Part shown: piece after piece, positions 1 through 6,549 of the stretch
Position numbering within the stretch: the first letter of the stretch is position 1
Layout: the number at the start of each line of letters is the position of its first letter
NCBI RefSeq assembly: GCF_964021735.1
Contig: NZ_CAXIBN010000171.1
Span: 1 to 6,549 of the forward strand
Source of the DNA: Wocania_A sp964021735
Lineage (GTDB): Bacteria; Bacteroidota; Bacteroidia; Flavobacteriales; Flavobacteriaceae
Direction of reading: 5' to 3'
DNA length: 6,549 nt
Translations under genes and position numbers: made by a program
The notes under the pieces: model-generated
Databases searched by the model: none
What the model saw: only the letters and a program-made list of their open reading frames with translations
What the model was told of the DNA's origin: nothing

Positions 1-2055
1 TTCCTCTCCTTCCTTTTGAGCATTATACCAAGCCTGCCATCTGGCCAAATAGTAATTCTTTAAAAGTCCACCCCATAATCTTGACGCATACTCGGTTAAA
101 CCACTTCCCCAGACCGTAATAATTCGCTTAGCATCCGATTCATAATAATCACTTTGCCCCTCATCCACTCCCCAACTTCTTGCTTTAGCAACCCATCTTT
201 CTAAATTATATAAACTATGGTGGGATAACATGTCATCTATTTTAGTCACCAAATCAGAAATCTGTTCCATTTGTTTGTCAGATTCCATTACTGTTCTTTG
301 GCTTATGTTACCCCTTAAATCCATTATCAATGAATCTGCAATAGCCATGTATTTGTATGTAGCCAATTCGATAAGATCATTTATATAAAGTTGATTGTTC
401 TTATATGTCTCGTATTCTTCCAAAAACAAACTTAAAGCTTGATTAACATTCTGGTCTGCTTTAGGTATAACATGATAGGAACTTGCTAAAGTAACCGGAT
501 TAGACTGGATTCTGTTTACGGCATGATCTATTTCTTTATTATAAATAGAATTACATAACAACAACCAAGCTTCATACAATTTGTCCGATTTCATGCCATA
601 ACGGTTGTTGCAATATGAAACCAACCAATTTTTATAATCCAACGGTTCATTGTTCCACATGGCATCTGATACCAGCTCGTAAATCACCTCGTTGGTTTCT
701 GTCCCTTCTGGAGAAAAACCGAAGGCTTTCAGTTTACCACCTGCTTTTCTTTTTGCTATCTCTGGAATTAAATGCCCGTATTGTGTTAATAAACCTCCTA
801 TTTGAGAAGCCCCTCCCCAATTTGGGATTACACTATACATCCAGCTCTTACCAAAAAAATCATCCATACTTTTATAAAATGGACTGGTCTCTGCATATAA
901 ATCCAATACCATCATCTTATCATCTGGAATCGTACTCAATAAGGCGCTTGCCCTGTCGTTGGTCCAAAATCCTTTATCCATAAATAACCAGCCCATCATT
1001 AGCCATGTTGCATCTTCATCGGCTTCAACAATCGATGTGTATATAGCGTTTCCAAATTCAGCTAATTCTTTTTGTAGGACTTCTTCAGATTCATCACTAA
1101 CAGGGGGTCTTAACTCATTAAAGGCATCGGCCAAGAAAAAGTCGACCTCTCCAAATTCTTTTTTCCAAGTATCAATAAAATCTTTTCCAATCTTTTTATA
1201 ATAAGGCGACAGAGGATGTAAAATATGCGTTGTATTATCTCCTTTAAAACCTACCCATCCATCAACATGCCTAACTTTAGCATCAGGAAATTTCGCTTCA
1301 AATTCCTTAGGAACAAACCCAGCAAAAGCAGAAGCGACAGGATGTATCCCAATGGATCGCATCTGCTTTAATATTTTCTTTTGAAGCGTCTTTGTTTTTT
1401 CGAAATAGTCACTTGGAATAGGGCCTCCGTGTTTATTAATGTTTCCCATTCTATGCCATGGTAAATAAGATGGTCCTGTAAAGTATTCTTCCAATTCTGT
1501 ATTGGTGAACCCATATTTATGCCAAACTTCTTTCCAAATAGCTTCGGTTCCTATTGGAGCCAACATCATATTATAGCCATGTATAGCCATGATATCCAGA
1601 TATTTTAGCCAATCTTCCCATTGATAGTAGGGTGTAGTATAACCAAAACCACAAATGTTATCCTGTAAGGTATATTGAAAAGGACACACCACACGCTTTT
1701 TTGTATAGTTAGGCCAAGTTTCGGGGATTTGAATATTATTTCCTCCCCATGAAATCATACTATTACAAGCCTCTTTGAGGTAAGTGTATGCACCTTTACA
1801 TTGAGCCACTCCAGTATTTCCACCAACTTTTAGAATACCGTTTCTAGCTTCGATTTCATAAACCATCTTATTTGGGTTTAAGCTATCACTAGGTATGGAA
1901 TAAAATTGTATCGCTTTTGCTCTTTCTCCAATTAGCCTATATAAAACTTCACTTGCCGGTGATTTTTCATGTTTGAAATTTGACTTCTGAGAACATCCCA
2001 TAGCACATACGATAAGTATGAGCATAAAATTAAAATTCCTGAAAATATTTTTCAT
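1..2055 (-). CDS. GH89 alpha-N-acetylglucosaminidase (NAGLU-like), putative lipoprotein, 3' end outside window
   Basis: Expected to hydrolyse terminal alpha-linked N-acetylglucosamine from glycans such as heparan-type chains, mucin caps or other alpha-GlcNAc conjugates. The frame is open for 685 codons from the ATG at 2055 to base 1 and has no stop inside the window. Residues 1-21 are a lipoprotein-like signal: basic start, hydrophobic LILIVCAMG core, then C21. The lipobox is imperfect, so lipidation is likely rather than certain. An N-terminal alpha/beta domain spans about residues 25-110. The catalytic TIM-barrel domain spans about 125-460, and the all-helical C-terminal domain starts near 465. 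By comparison with human NAGLU, the general acid is E314 in DAFNEL (human E316) and the nucleophile is E450 in SPEG (human E446). GTEAIW and FTGPxxLxWxRMGN also match the family. Compared with the 743-residue human enzyme, perhaps 40-70 C-terminal residues are missing past the window edge. It is the last gene visible in the operon. No SusC/SusD pair is visible nearby. Confidence 0.93.
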   Translation of the reverse strand, partial: MKNIFRNFNFMLILIVCAMGCSQKSNFKHEKSPASEVLYRLIGERAKAIQFYSIPSDSLNPNKMVYEIEARNGILKVGGNTGVAQCKGAYTYLKEACNSMISWGGNNIQIPETWPNYTKKRVVCPFQYTLQDNICGFGYTTPYYQWEDWLKYLDIMAIHGYNMMLAPIGTEAIWKEVWHKYGFTNTELEEYFTGPSYLPWHRMGNINKHGGPIPSDYFEKTKTLQKKILKQMRSIGIHPVASAFAGFVPKEFEAKFPDAKVRHVDGWVGFKGDNTTHILHPLSPYYKKIGKDFIDTWKKEFGEVDFFLADAFNELRPPVSDESEEVLQKELAEFGNAIYTSIVEADEDATWLMMGWLFMDKGFWTNDRASALLSTIPDDKMMVLDLYAETSPFYKSMDDFFGKSWMYSVIPNWGGASQIGGLLTQYGHLIPEIAKRKAGGKLKAFGFSPEGTETNEVIYELVSDAMWNNEPLDYKNWLVSYCNNRYGMKSDKLYEAWLLLCNSIYNKEIDHAVNRIQSNPVTLASSYHVIPKADQNVNQALSLFLEEYETYKNNQLYINDLIELATYKYMAIADSLIMDLRGNISQRTVMESDKQMEQISDLVTKIDDMLSHHSLYNLERWVAKARSWGVDEGQSDYYESDAKRIITVWGSGLTEYASRLWGGLLKNYYLARWQAWYNAQKEGEE

Positions 2056-2129
2056 TTTTAAGTTTTTTTAGGGTACTATCTGAAGTAGGTTTCACTCTTT
2101 ATCTTAAAATAACATTAAATAGAATGCCC
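2056..2129 (-). other. Intergenic leader of the GH89 gene
   Basis: This 74-base gap is the largest in the window. Read on the minus strand it is A/T-rich and ends in an A-run (CTAAAAAAACTTAAAA) directly before the ATG, a leader style seen at Bacteroidota starts in place of Shine-Dalgarno. The only inverted repeat seen has four-base arms (TACT/AGTA) around TCAGAT, too weak for a terminator. It could hold an RNA-processing site or a weak internal promoter, but nothing specific is recognisable. Confidence 0.4.
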
Positions 2130-3539
2130 TTAGACCTTTAGATCCACATCGAGAACCTTTCCACCTTTAAGCCTGCTTTTTTCTGCTTGAAATCCTATTA
2201 AATGGCTTTCCATAGAAGCTTCTATCGTGGAGGTTAACTGTGTGGAATCCTGTAGTTTTACGGCCCTTACAAAATCCCTTGCCAAACGCATATCGCCACC
2301 GCCATGACCATGACCAGCATAAATACCATCATTAATATCTTTAGCAGTCCAGTGTTTTTTCTCTCGTGTTCTAAAATCGAAAACCGTCATGCTATCCATA
2401 TCACCAACTATATCACCCATAGTCCCCATGATGCGTGTGCGTCTGCCCCCATAACTGGTAAGGCCTTCCATAGAAAACGAAACCGTAATATCGTCTTCAA
2501 ACTGCATGTTTACTATTTGGTGATCTACCACATTGTTATCGCAATGGTATACACAGCGACCGTAAGGACTGGTTTTTAAGAGTTCCATAACGGAATCCGT
2601 ATCATGTTTTTCTAGTTTTAAATGATGTAAAAATGACTTTCGTTCTGCATAAATTTTTATAGCCGAAAAAGGGCATTCACGCTCCACGGCACAGCCATCG
2701 GTACAACGTTTTGTACTGCCTTTGGGTGCGTTTTCCGATTTGAACAATTTCAAGGAACCAAAAGAGGATACTTTTTTACAAGGTTTACCAACCAACCAGC
2801 GTATAATATCGGTGTCGTGACAAGATTTTGAAAGTATCATTGGGGTTGATATTTTAGAGTTGCCCCAATTACCTCGAACAAATGAATGCGACATGTGGAT
2901 ATGCTCCACCGGCTCGAAGTGCTGTACACTAACGACCTCTCCTATTTTACCCGAATCAATAATTTCCTTCATCTTCACAAAATAGGGTGCATAACGCAAC
3001 ACATGACATATACCTACAATTTTACCGTATTTGCGCTGTTGTTTTAAAATATCATAACACTCGTCCCAAGTTTGGGCTATGGCCTTTTCCAGTAATACAT
3101 CATATCCCATCTCAATCGCTTTCATCGCAGGACCGTAATGCAGAGCATCTGGTGTTGTAATAATAACGGCATCTGCGAACTTGGGGCCTTCAAATACATG
3201 TTCCCAAGTAATAAATTGATTGTTTTTGGGGATGCTATGGGATTTGGAAAAGTTATTCCTTCTATAATCAATTGGTTCTGCTACGCCTATAATATTCAAC
3301 TCTTTGGAATTTTGAAGAGCATAACCAGCATACACATTGCCTCGTCCACCAGCCCCAAGCACAATAGCAGTAACGGGGGTCTCAAAATGTAGCGATTCTA
3401 AAGCTTTTTCTTCAATATACTGTGTTTTTGCAGTTTCCTTTGTACTGGCACTAACAACATCTATTGCTCCAACAGTTACTGCTGCCGATCCCAAACCTAT
3501 CCGTTTTAATGCTTCCCGTCTACTGAAATTACTTTTCAT
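2130..3539 (-). CDS. Gfo/Idh/MocA family NAD(P)-dependent oxidoreductase with Tat signal and cysteine cluster
   Basis: Predicted sugar or cyclitol dehydrogenase of 469 residues; the substrate is not recognised. The N-terminus carries a twin-arginine motif (SRREALK, residues 6-12) and a short hydrophobic stretch, suggesting folded export to the periplasm. The Rossmann nucleotide motif GAGGRG is at 62-67, with the acidic E88 at the end of the second strand. The usual catalytic EKP motif reads EKA (151-153), keeping K152. CHVLRYAP (178-185) and SKSCHDTD (237-244) provide the likely substrate-site His and Asp. The protein has an unusual set of cysteines, C279, C283 and C289 (CxxxCxxxxxCP) plus C329 and C333 (CVYHC). 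These also occur in a widespread subfamily of Gfo/Idh/MocA proteins, and they may bind a metal. The GHGGGD motif near the C-terminus is also typical of that subfamily. Precedents for exported members are Zymomonas glucose-fructose oxidoreductase and GH109 glycosidases, but I see no basis for calling this GH109. It lies 52 bases downstream of the transporter and 74 bases upstream of the GH89 gene. Confidence 0.9.
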   Translation of the reverse strand: MKSNFSRREALKRIGLGSAAVTVGAIDVVSASTKETAKTQYIEEKALESLHFETPVTAIVLGAGGRGNVYAGYALQNSKELNIIGVAEPIDYRRNNFSKSHSIPKNNQFITWEHVFEGPKFADAVIITTPDALHYGPAMKAIEMGYDVLLEKAIAQTWDECYDILKQQRKYGKIVGICHVLRYAPYFVKMKEIIDSGKIGEVVSVQHFEPVEHIHMSHSFVRGNWGNSKISTPMILSKSCHDTDIIRWLVGKPCKKVSSFGSLKLFKSENAPKGSTKRCTDGCAVERECPFSAIKIYAERKSFLHHLKLEKHDTDSVMELLKTSPYGRCVYHCDNNVVDHQIVNMQFEDDITVSFSMEGLTSYGGRRTRIMGTMGDIVGDMDSMTVFDFRTREKKHWTAKDINDGIYAGHGHGGGDMRLARDFVRAVKLQDSTQLTSTIEASMESHLIGFQAEKSRLKGGKVLDVDLKV

Positions 3540-3591
3540 CTTTATATGTTTTTATAAATTTCACTTTTCAAAATACGATCTAAAGGTTAAG

Positions 3592-4923
3592 CTACTTATT
3601 TTCAAACTCAATTTCTTCCAATGTTTTATTTGTAGTTTCAAATAAAAACGTTTTGAAGAAAAAGAATCCTAAAAGCGTCATTATGGAAAAGAAGGCAAAA
3701 CAATAGCCAATGCCTTTACCTTCGCTAAAAGCGCCTACTACTATTGGAAACAAAAACGTAATGGAGCCATTTACGATCCAGTTTGAAAAAGACCCAATGG
3801 CCATACCGCGCGACCTGATATTATTTGGAAATATCTCTGCCAATAGCACAAATACGACTGCTCCCATTGACGATGCAAAAAATGCCACATAGCAAATAAG
3901 GATACCCAATAACAACCAGCCTTCAGTATTACCTGTGTAAAATGCCCACGAAAAAACAGCTAGGGATATGGTCATTCCAAGGGTTCCAACATACAATAGT
4001 TTTTTCCTTCCTATTTTGTCAATCAAACTCATCGCCAATATGGTAAAAACCAAATTTGTAGCACCAAGGATGACGGTTTGCCCTATGGCAGAATCTGTTG
4101 AAAAACCGGCAGCTCTAAAAATATCAGTTGCATAATAAAAAACTATGGCAACACCTGTAAACTGACTAAACAATCCTATGCAAATCCCTATTGATGTAAA
4201 TTTCAGGTTAGGTTTTTTAAATAGTTGCTCTTGTTTCCCTTCCTGTTCCAATTTTATAGATGCTTCAATTTCTGAAATAATACTTTGTGTATCTGTATCG
4301 GGATTTACATCTTTAATGGTTTCCTTGGCTTCTTCATGGTTTCCTACTTGCATTAACCAACGTGGACTTTTACGGACTTTATAGAGTAAAATGAGGAATA
4401 TCAATGCCGGTATGGTTTCGGAAATAAACATATAACGCCAATTGTTTTTCCCTGTATCGATTAGGAGGTAATCTACAAAAAAGGCCACCAATATACCTAC
4501 TACCAATGCCAATTGAAAGGTTATTATGAGTCGTCCCCGATGTGTTGCCGGAGCTATTTCTGAAATGTAAATAGGAGATAATACCGAAGCCGCACCAACG
4601 GCTAATCCGCCAATAAATCGAAATAGAATAAAACTATTGATTTCTGGTGCAAGTCCTGTACCGATAGCAGAAACCAAAAACAACAACGCAGAAAGTTTTA
4701 GCATTTCCCTCCTCCCGTATATATCACCTGGTTTACCTATACCTATAGCTCCAATTATACATCCTAATAACGCTGAACTTACTGCCCAACCCGTCATAAC
4801 ATCACTTAATTGAAAAAACGATTTAAAAAAAGGGAGAGCTCCGTTAATAACGGCAGTATCAAACCCATATAAAAGGCCTCCAATTGCTGCGACCAAGGTG
4901 TATAAAATTAGTTTTCCTTTCAT
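3592..4923 (-). CDS. MFS sugar-porter family transporter (XylE/GLUT/IolT type)
   Basis: Predicted 443-residue inner-membrane protein with about 12 membrane segments, likely importing a monosaccharide or cyclitol, possibly with protons. Family signatures are GFDTAVINGA in helix 1 (residues 20-29), the loop 2-3 motif ending GDIYGRR (66-72), RFIGG (102-106), PIYISEIAP with RGR (117-131), SPRWL (186-190), AEIFPxxIRSRG in the second half, and a C-terminal ETTNKTLEEIE replacing the usual PETKGxTLEEI. The SQFTGVA stretch (253-259) stands where XylE has the sugar-binding QQFVGIN, so the first Gln and the Asn are replaced by Ser and Ala. The ATG at 4923 is chosen because it places MKGKLIL directly before helix 1. 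The frame also opens at a TTG at 4947, but that start would overlap the upstream gene. The chosen start is 13 bases after the creatininase-like stop, so translation is probably coupled. The exact substrate cannot be read from the sequence. Confidence 0.93.
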   Translation of the reverse strand: MKGKLILYTLVAAIGGLLYGFDTAVINGALPFFKSFFQLSDVMTGWAVSSALLGCIIGAIGIGKPGDIYGRREMLKLSALLFLVSAIGTGLAPEINSFILFRFIGGLAVGAASVLSPIYISEIAPATHRGRLIITFQLALVVGILVAFFVDYLLIDTGKNNWRYMFISETIPALIFLILLYKVRKSPRWLMQVGNHEEAKETIKDVNPDTDTQSIISEIEASIKLEQEGKQEQLFKKPNLKFTSIGICIGLFSQFTGVAIVFYYATDIFRAAGFSTDSAIGQTVILGATNLVFTILAMSLIDKIGRKKLLYVGTLGMTISLAVFSWAFYTGNTEGWLLLGILICYVAFFASSMGAVVFVLLAEIFPNNIRSRGMAIGSFSNWIVNGSITFLFPIVVGAFSEGKGIGYCFAFFSIMTLLGFFFFKTFLFETTNKTLEEIEFENK

Positions 4924-4936
4924 GTGTTTATATTTA

Positions 4937-5698
4937 TTACTTATCAATGATTAAAAGATCATCTATAATTTTTTTCAAATCATCAACAACCAATTTCGAA
5001 ATTTGCTTCCCTTTTTCTAAAGTTCCATATTCTGGATTGCCAAAAACGCCATTGGTGGTCATTTCTTTTGTAGATCTATAATAGGAAGCTTTAGCACCTC
5101 GTAACATATCGCCTTCACTCCAAGAGAACGTTTTTGTATGCTTACCTTTTTCAATTTTATCAGGATGAACTAAATGAGGTGCAATCAACAACATGAGAGA
5201 GGTTTCAAATTCCCCAGCATGTCCAACGCCACCTTTACCACTTTCATTTAAAGTGAATAAGGCATCAGATGCTAGTTTCCACCAGGTAACCATAATGATG
5301 TTTGTAGTGGGGTTATCATAGCCTAACTTTTCTACTAAAACTTGCCCAACAGCCTGATTTCCGCCATGACTATTTAATAGAATAATATTTGTAAACCCAT
5401 GCTGTATGACGGATTTTACAATGTCTTCCACTTGTCTAATAAATGTATCATGGCTAATGGTAAGTGTTCCCGAAAAATCCATATGATGCGAAGAGCATCC
5501 TATACTGATAGAAGGTAGCACTAGTACCTTATCAGGGATGGCTTTGTGTAGCTCATTAACAAAATGTTCTCCAATTAATCTATCGGTTGCTAGTGGTAAA
5601 TGCTTTCCGTGCTGTTCTGTAGCTGCCATAGTAAGTATAACTGGTGTGTTTTTAGCTATCTTACTTAATTCTAAACTTGTTAGTTGATCCCAAATCAT
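4937..5698 (-). CDS. Creatininase-superfamily metal-dependent hydrolase
   Basis: Predicted cytoplasmic hydrolase of 253 residues, the usual length for the family, with no signal peptide or membrane segment. Motifs in order are the metal-binding ATEQHGKHLPLATD (residues 26-39; ligands E28, H30 and D39), GCSSHHMDFSGTLT (67-80), NSHGGN (109-114; ligand H111) and GHAGEFETS (159-167), which carries the conserved acidic residues E163 and E165. All expected active-site motifs are intact, so an active divalent-metal enzyme is likely. The family includes creatininase, the formamide hydrolases MftE-like and ArfB-like, and the Thermotoga ring-opening hydrolase IolN acting on a diketo-inositol. True creatininase is unlikely, because there are no creatine or sarcosine genes and the neighbours are sugar genes. 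A role in opening a keto-sugar or keto-cyclitol, or in cutting an amide, is inference from context. The ATG at 5698 follows the RidA-fusion stop by 14 bases, with an A-rich leader and no Shine-Dalgarno sequence. Confidence 0.9.
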   Translation of the reverse strand: MIWDQLTSLELSKIAKNTPVILTMAATEQHGKHLPLATDRLIGEHFVNELHKAIPDKVLVLPSISIGCSSHHMDFSGTLTISHDTFIRQVEDIVKSVIQHGFTNIILLNSHGGNQAVGQVLVEKLGYDNPTTNIIMVTWWKLASDALFTLNESGKGGVGHAGEFETSLMLLIAPHLVHPDKIEKGKHTKTFSWSEGDMLRGAKASYYRSTKEMTTNGVFGNPEYGTLEKGKQISKLVVDDLKKIIDDLLIIDK

Positions 5699-5712
5699 AA
5701 TCGTATGTTTTC

Positions 5713-6549
5713 TTATTTTTTAGCAGCCCACATCTCAATCTCAACAACCAAATTCATTAGTAACCCTGTTTGGACTGCTGTACGAACGGGCTTGGGGTCT
5801 TTAAAGTAATCTTTATAAACGGCGTTAAATCTTGGCCAATCGGCTAAGTCTTTTATAAATACATTTACTTTAAAGACATCGTTTAGAGTACATCCAGCTG
5901 ACGCTAATTGTATACTGCAATTATCCATCATGTAAACCGTTTGTTCCTCTATAGTATCACCTATAACATTTCCTTGCTTATCTATTGCAGCTTGCCCTGA
6001 AATAACAATTAATTTATTAGGATTTACCTCTAAAACTGGAGAATAAGGCCCTGCGGTAACATGCTGACCTGCATTTGCTGGCATCTGTTTTGCCGCTTGT
6101 AGATTAGAGTTGGAATTTAAATTAAAAAATGGTAAATACCCCGTAAATCCAACTATCTTCCAGTGTCCATTTATTATTCTACACCTATAAAGTGTTTGCC
6201 AATTGGTTTCTACATAACTTCCATCTGCCTTTTTTATATCACCTACAAACTTTTTATGTAATAAGGCCGCATTACCTATAATTTCTATGTCTTGTAATAT
6301 GGTTACTCTATGTAATGCTTCGGCTACATCCTCTCCCCAAGCTGTTTCATGAAACTCTTTAGCTTGTTGAAGCCATGAGGTTTTGTAGCTTTCTAAATTA
6401 GGAAAACTTAATTTCCATTGATCTATATTTTGAGATTTCCCTCCATCAATTCCCATAAAACCTTCTTCATGAAAATCATTTTCGACCATTTTCCAGTCTT
6501 GGTTTACAAAAGCCTCAATATCTCTTTTGACCACCATGTCCCAAATTTC
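5713..6549 (-). CDS. NTF2/SnoaL-like domain fused to RidA (YjgF/UK114) domain; 5' end probably outside window
   Basis: Two-domain protein. Numbered from the ATG at 6537, residues 1 to about 137 resemble the SnoaL/NTF2-like alpha+beta cone fold: a first helix with AFVNQDW, then strands ending in HWKIVGFTGYLPF. An Asn/Ser-rich linker (about 139-152) leads to a RidA domain at about 157-274. RidA hallmarks are GPYSP (163-167), SGQ (180-182), GDTIEEQT, VFKVNVFIKDL, R252 in KPVRTAV and the terminal VEIE. R252 matches the Arg that positions the substrate carboxylate in RidA imine/enamine deaminases, so that activity is plausible. The frame stays open upstream of 6537 to the window edge, reading EIWD. 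That continues the expected first helix, so the true start is probably beyond the window and the entry is given as partial. The protein appears cytoplasmic in the visible part. It probably deals with a reactive intermediate of the pathway, or binds a small molecule through the NTF2-like pocket; neither is proven. Confidence 0.87.
   Translation of the reverse strand, partial: EIWDMVVKRDIEAFVNQDWKMVENDFHEEGFMGIDGGKSQNIDQWKLSFPNLESYKTSWLQQAKEFHETAWGEDVAEALHRVTILQDIEIIGNAALLHKKFVGDIKKADGSYVETNWQTLYRCRIINGHWKIVGFTGYLPFFNLNSNSNLQAAKQMPANAGQHVTAGPYSPVLEVNPNKLIVISGQAAIDKQGNVIGDTIEEQTVYMMDNCSIQLASAGCTLNDVFKVNVFIKDLADWPRFNAVYKDYFKDPKPVRTAVQTGLLMNLVVEIEMWAAKK

Larger units (their letters stand above)
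1..6549 (-). other. Probable single operon for an alpha-GlcNAc-containing carbohydrate, open at both ends
   Basis: All five genes run in the same direction with gaps of 14, 13, 52 and 74 bases, and no gap contains a strong hairpin followed by a T-run on the transcribed strand. Co-transcription is therefore likely. The mix of an exported glycosidase, an oxidoreductase, a sugar porter, a metal hydrolase and a RidA protein fits a catabolic operon. The regulator, outer-membrane uptake genes and kinase or aldolase steps are not in the window and may lie to either side. Confidence 0.7.

Noticed and set aside
615..1201. Short plus-strand open frames opposite the GH89 gene
   Set aside because: They lie antisense to a continuous, clearly conserved GH89 frame, and their translations show no recognisable domain.
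2056..2129. Transcription terminator between the oxidoreductase and GH89 genes
   Set aside because: The only inverted repeat has four-base arms and is followed by an A-run, not a T-run, on the transcribed strand.
2130..3539. Call as GH109 alpha-N-acetylgalactosaminidase
   Set aside because: The Tat signal and Rossmann motif are shared with GH109, but the cysteine cluster and the CHVLRYAP, PYGRCVY and GHGGGD motifs fit a different Gfo/Idh/MocA subfamily. A general oxidoreductase call is safer.
3540..3591. Internal promoter of the Bacteroidota type (TTTG / TAnnTTTG) before the oxidoreductase
   Set aside because: A near-match TATTTTG is one base short of the -7 element, and no well-spaced TTTG lies upstream. 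This is expected by chance in AT-rich DNA.
2304..3645. Short plus-strand open frames opposite the oxidoreductase
   Set aside because: These are antisense shadows of a strongly supported gene, with no domain or plausible start context.
4924..4947. Upstream TTG start for the MFS transporter adding eight residues
   Set aside because: It would overlap the creatininase-like stop. The added residues (including SNKYKH) are polar and not part of helix 1. The ATG at 4923 gives a clean 13-base spacing.
4937..5698. Call as true creatininase (creatinine to creatine)
   Set aside because: Only superfamily motifs are visible. No creatinase or sarcosine oxidase is nearby, and the context is carbohydrate metabolism.
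5713..6537. ATG at 6537 as the true start of the RidA fusion
   Set aside because: The frame is open to the window edge and the upstream residues (EIWD) continue the expected first helix of the NTF2-like domain, so the internal Met is probably not the start. It cannot be excluded without more sequence.

Overview
The window holds five genes, all on the minus strand and tightly packed, covering almost every base. Transcription runs from high to low coordinates. The order is: an NTF2/SnoaL-like–RidA fusion (its start is probably outside the window), a creatininase-superfamily metallohydrolase, a sugar-porter MFS transporter, a Tat-signal Gfo/Idh/MocA oxidoreductase, and a lipoprotein GH89 alpha-N-acetylglucosaminidase whose C-terminus runs off the left edge. 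Gaps between genes are 14, 13, 52 and 74 bases. No convincing terminator or promoter was seen in them, so this looks like the interior of one operon that continues beyond both edges.

The DNA is AT-rich. The translation starts lack Shine-Dalgarno sequences and are preceded by A/T-rich leaders. The first and last complete enzymes carry export signals typical of secreted carbohydrate enzymes. Together with the protein style, this suggests a Bacteroidota member, probably a flavobacterium. That is inference, because no rRNA or other taxonomic marker is present.

The genes read as a carbohydrate-utilisation module. The GH89 enzyme would remove terminal alpha-linked GlcNAc outside the cytoplasm. The Gfo/Idh/MocA protein would oxidise or reduce a sugar or cyclitol, possibly in the periplasm because of its Tat signal. 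The MFS porter would import a monosaccharide-sized product. The creatininase-like hydrolase and the RidA-type protein would process intermediates inside the cell. A dehydrogenase next to a creatininase-family hydrolase and a sugar/inositol-type porter recalls the Thermotoga inositol pathway, where IolN, a creatininase-superfamily protein, opens a diketo-inositol ring. The substrate here is not determined. An alpha-GlcNAc conjugate of a cyclitol or an oxidised sugar is a testable guess.

The most unusual points are the NTF2-like–RidA fusion, the export signal on a cysteine-rich oxidoreductase, the altered sugar-site residues in the porter, and this combination of genes. There is no RNA gene, mobile element, CRISPR array or long non-coding stretch in the window.
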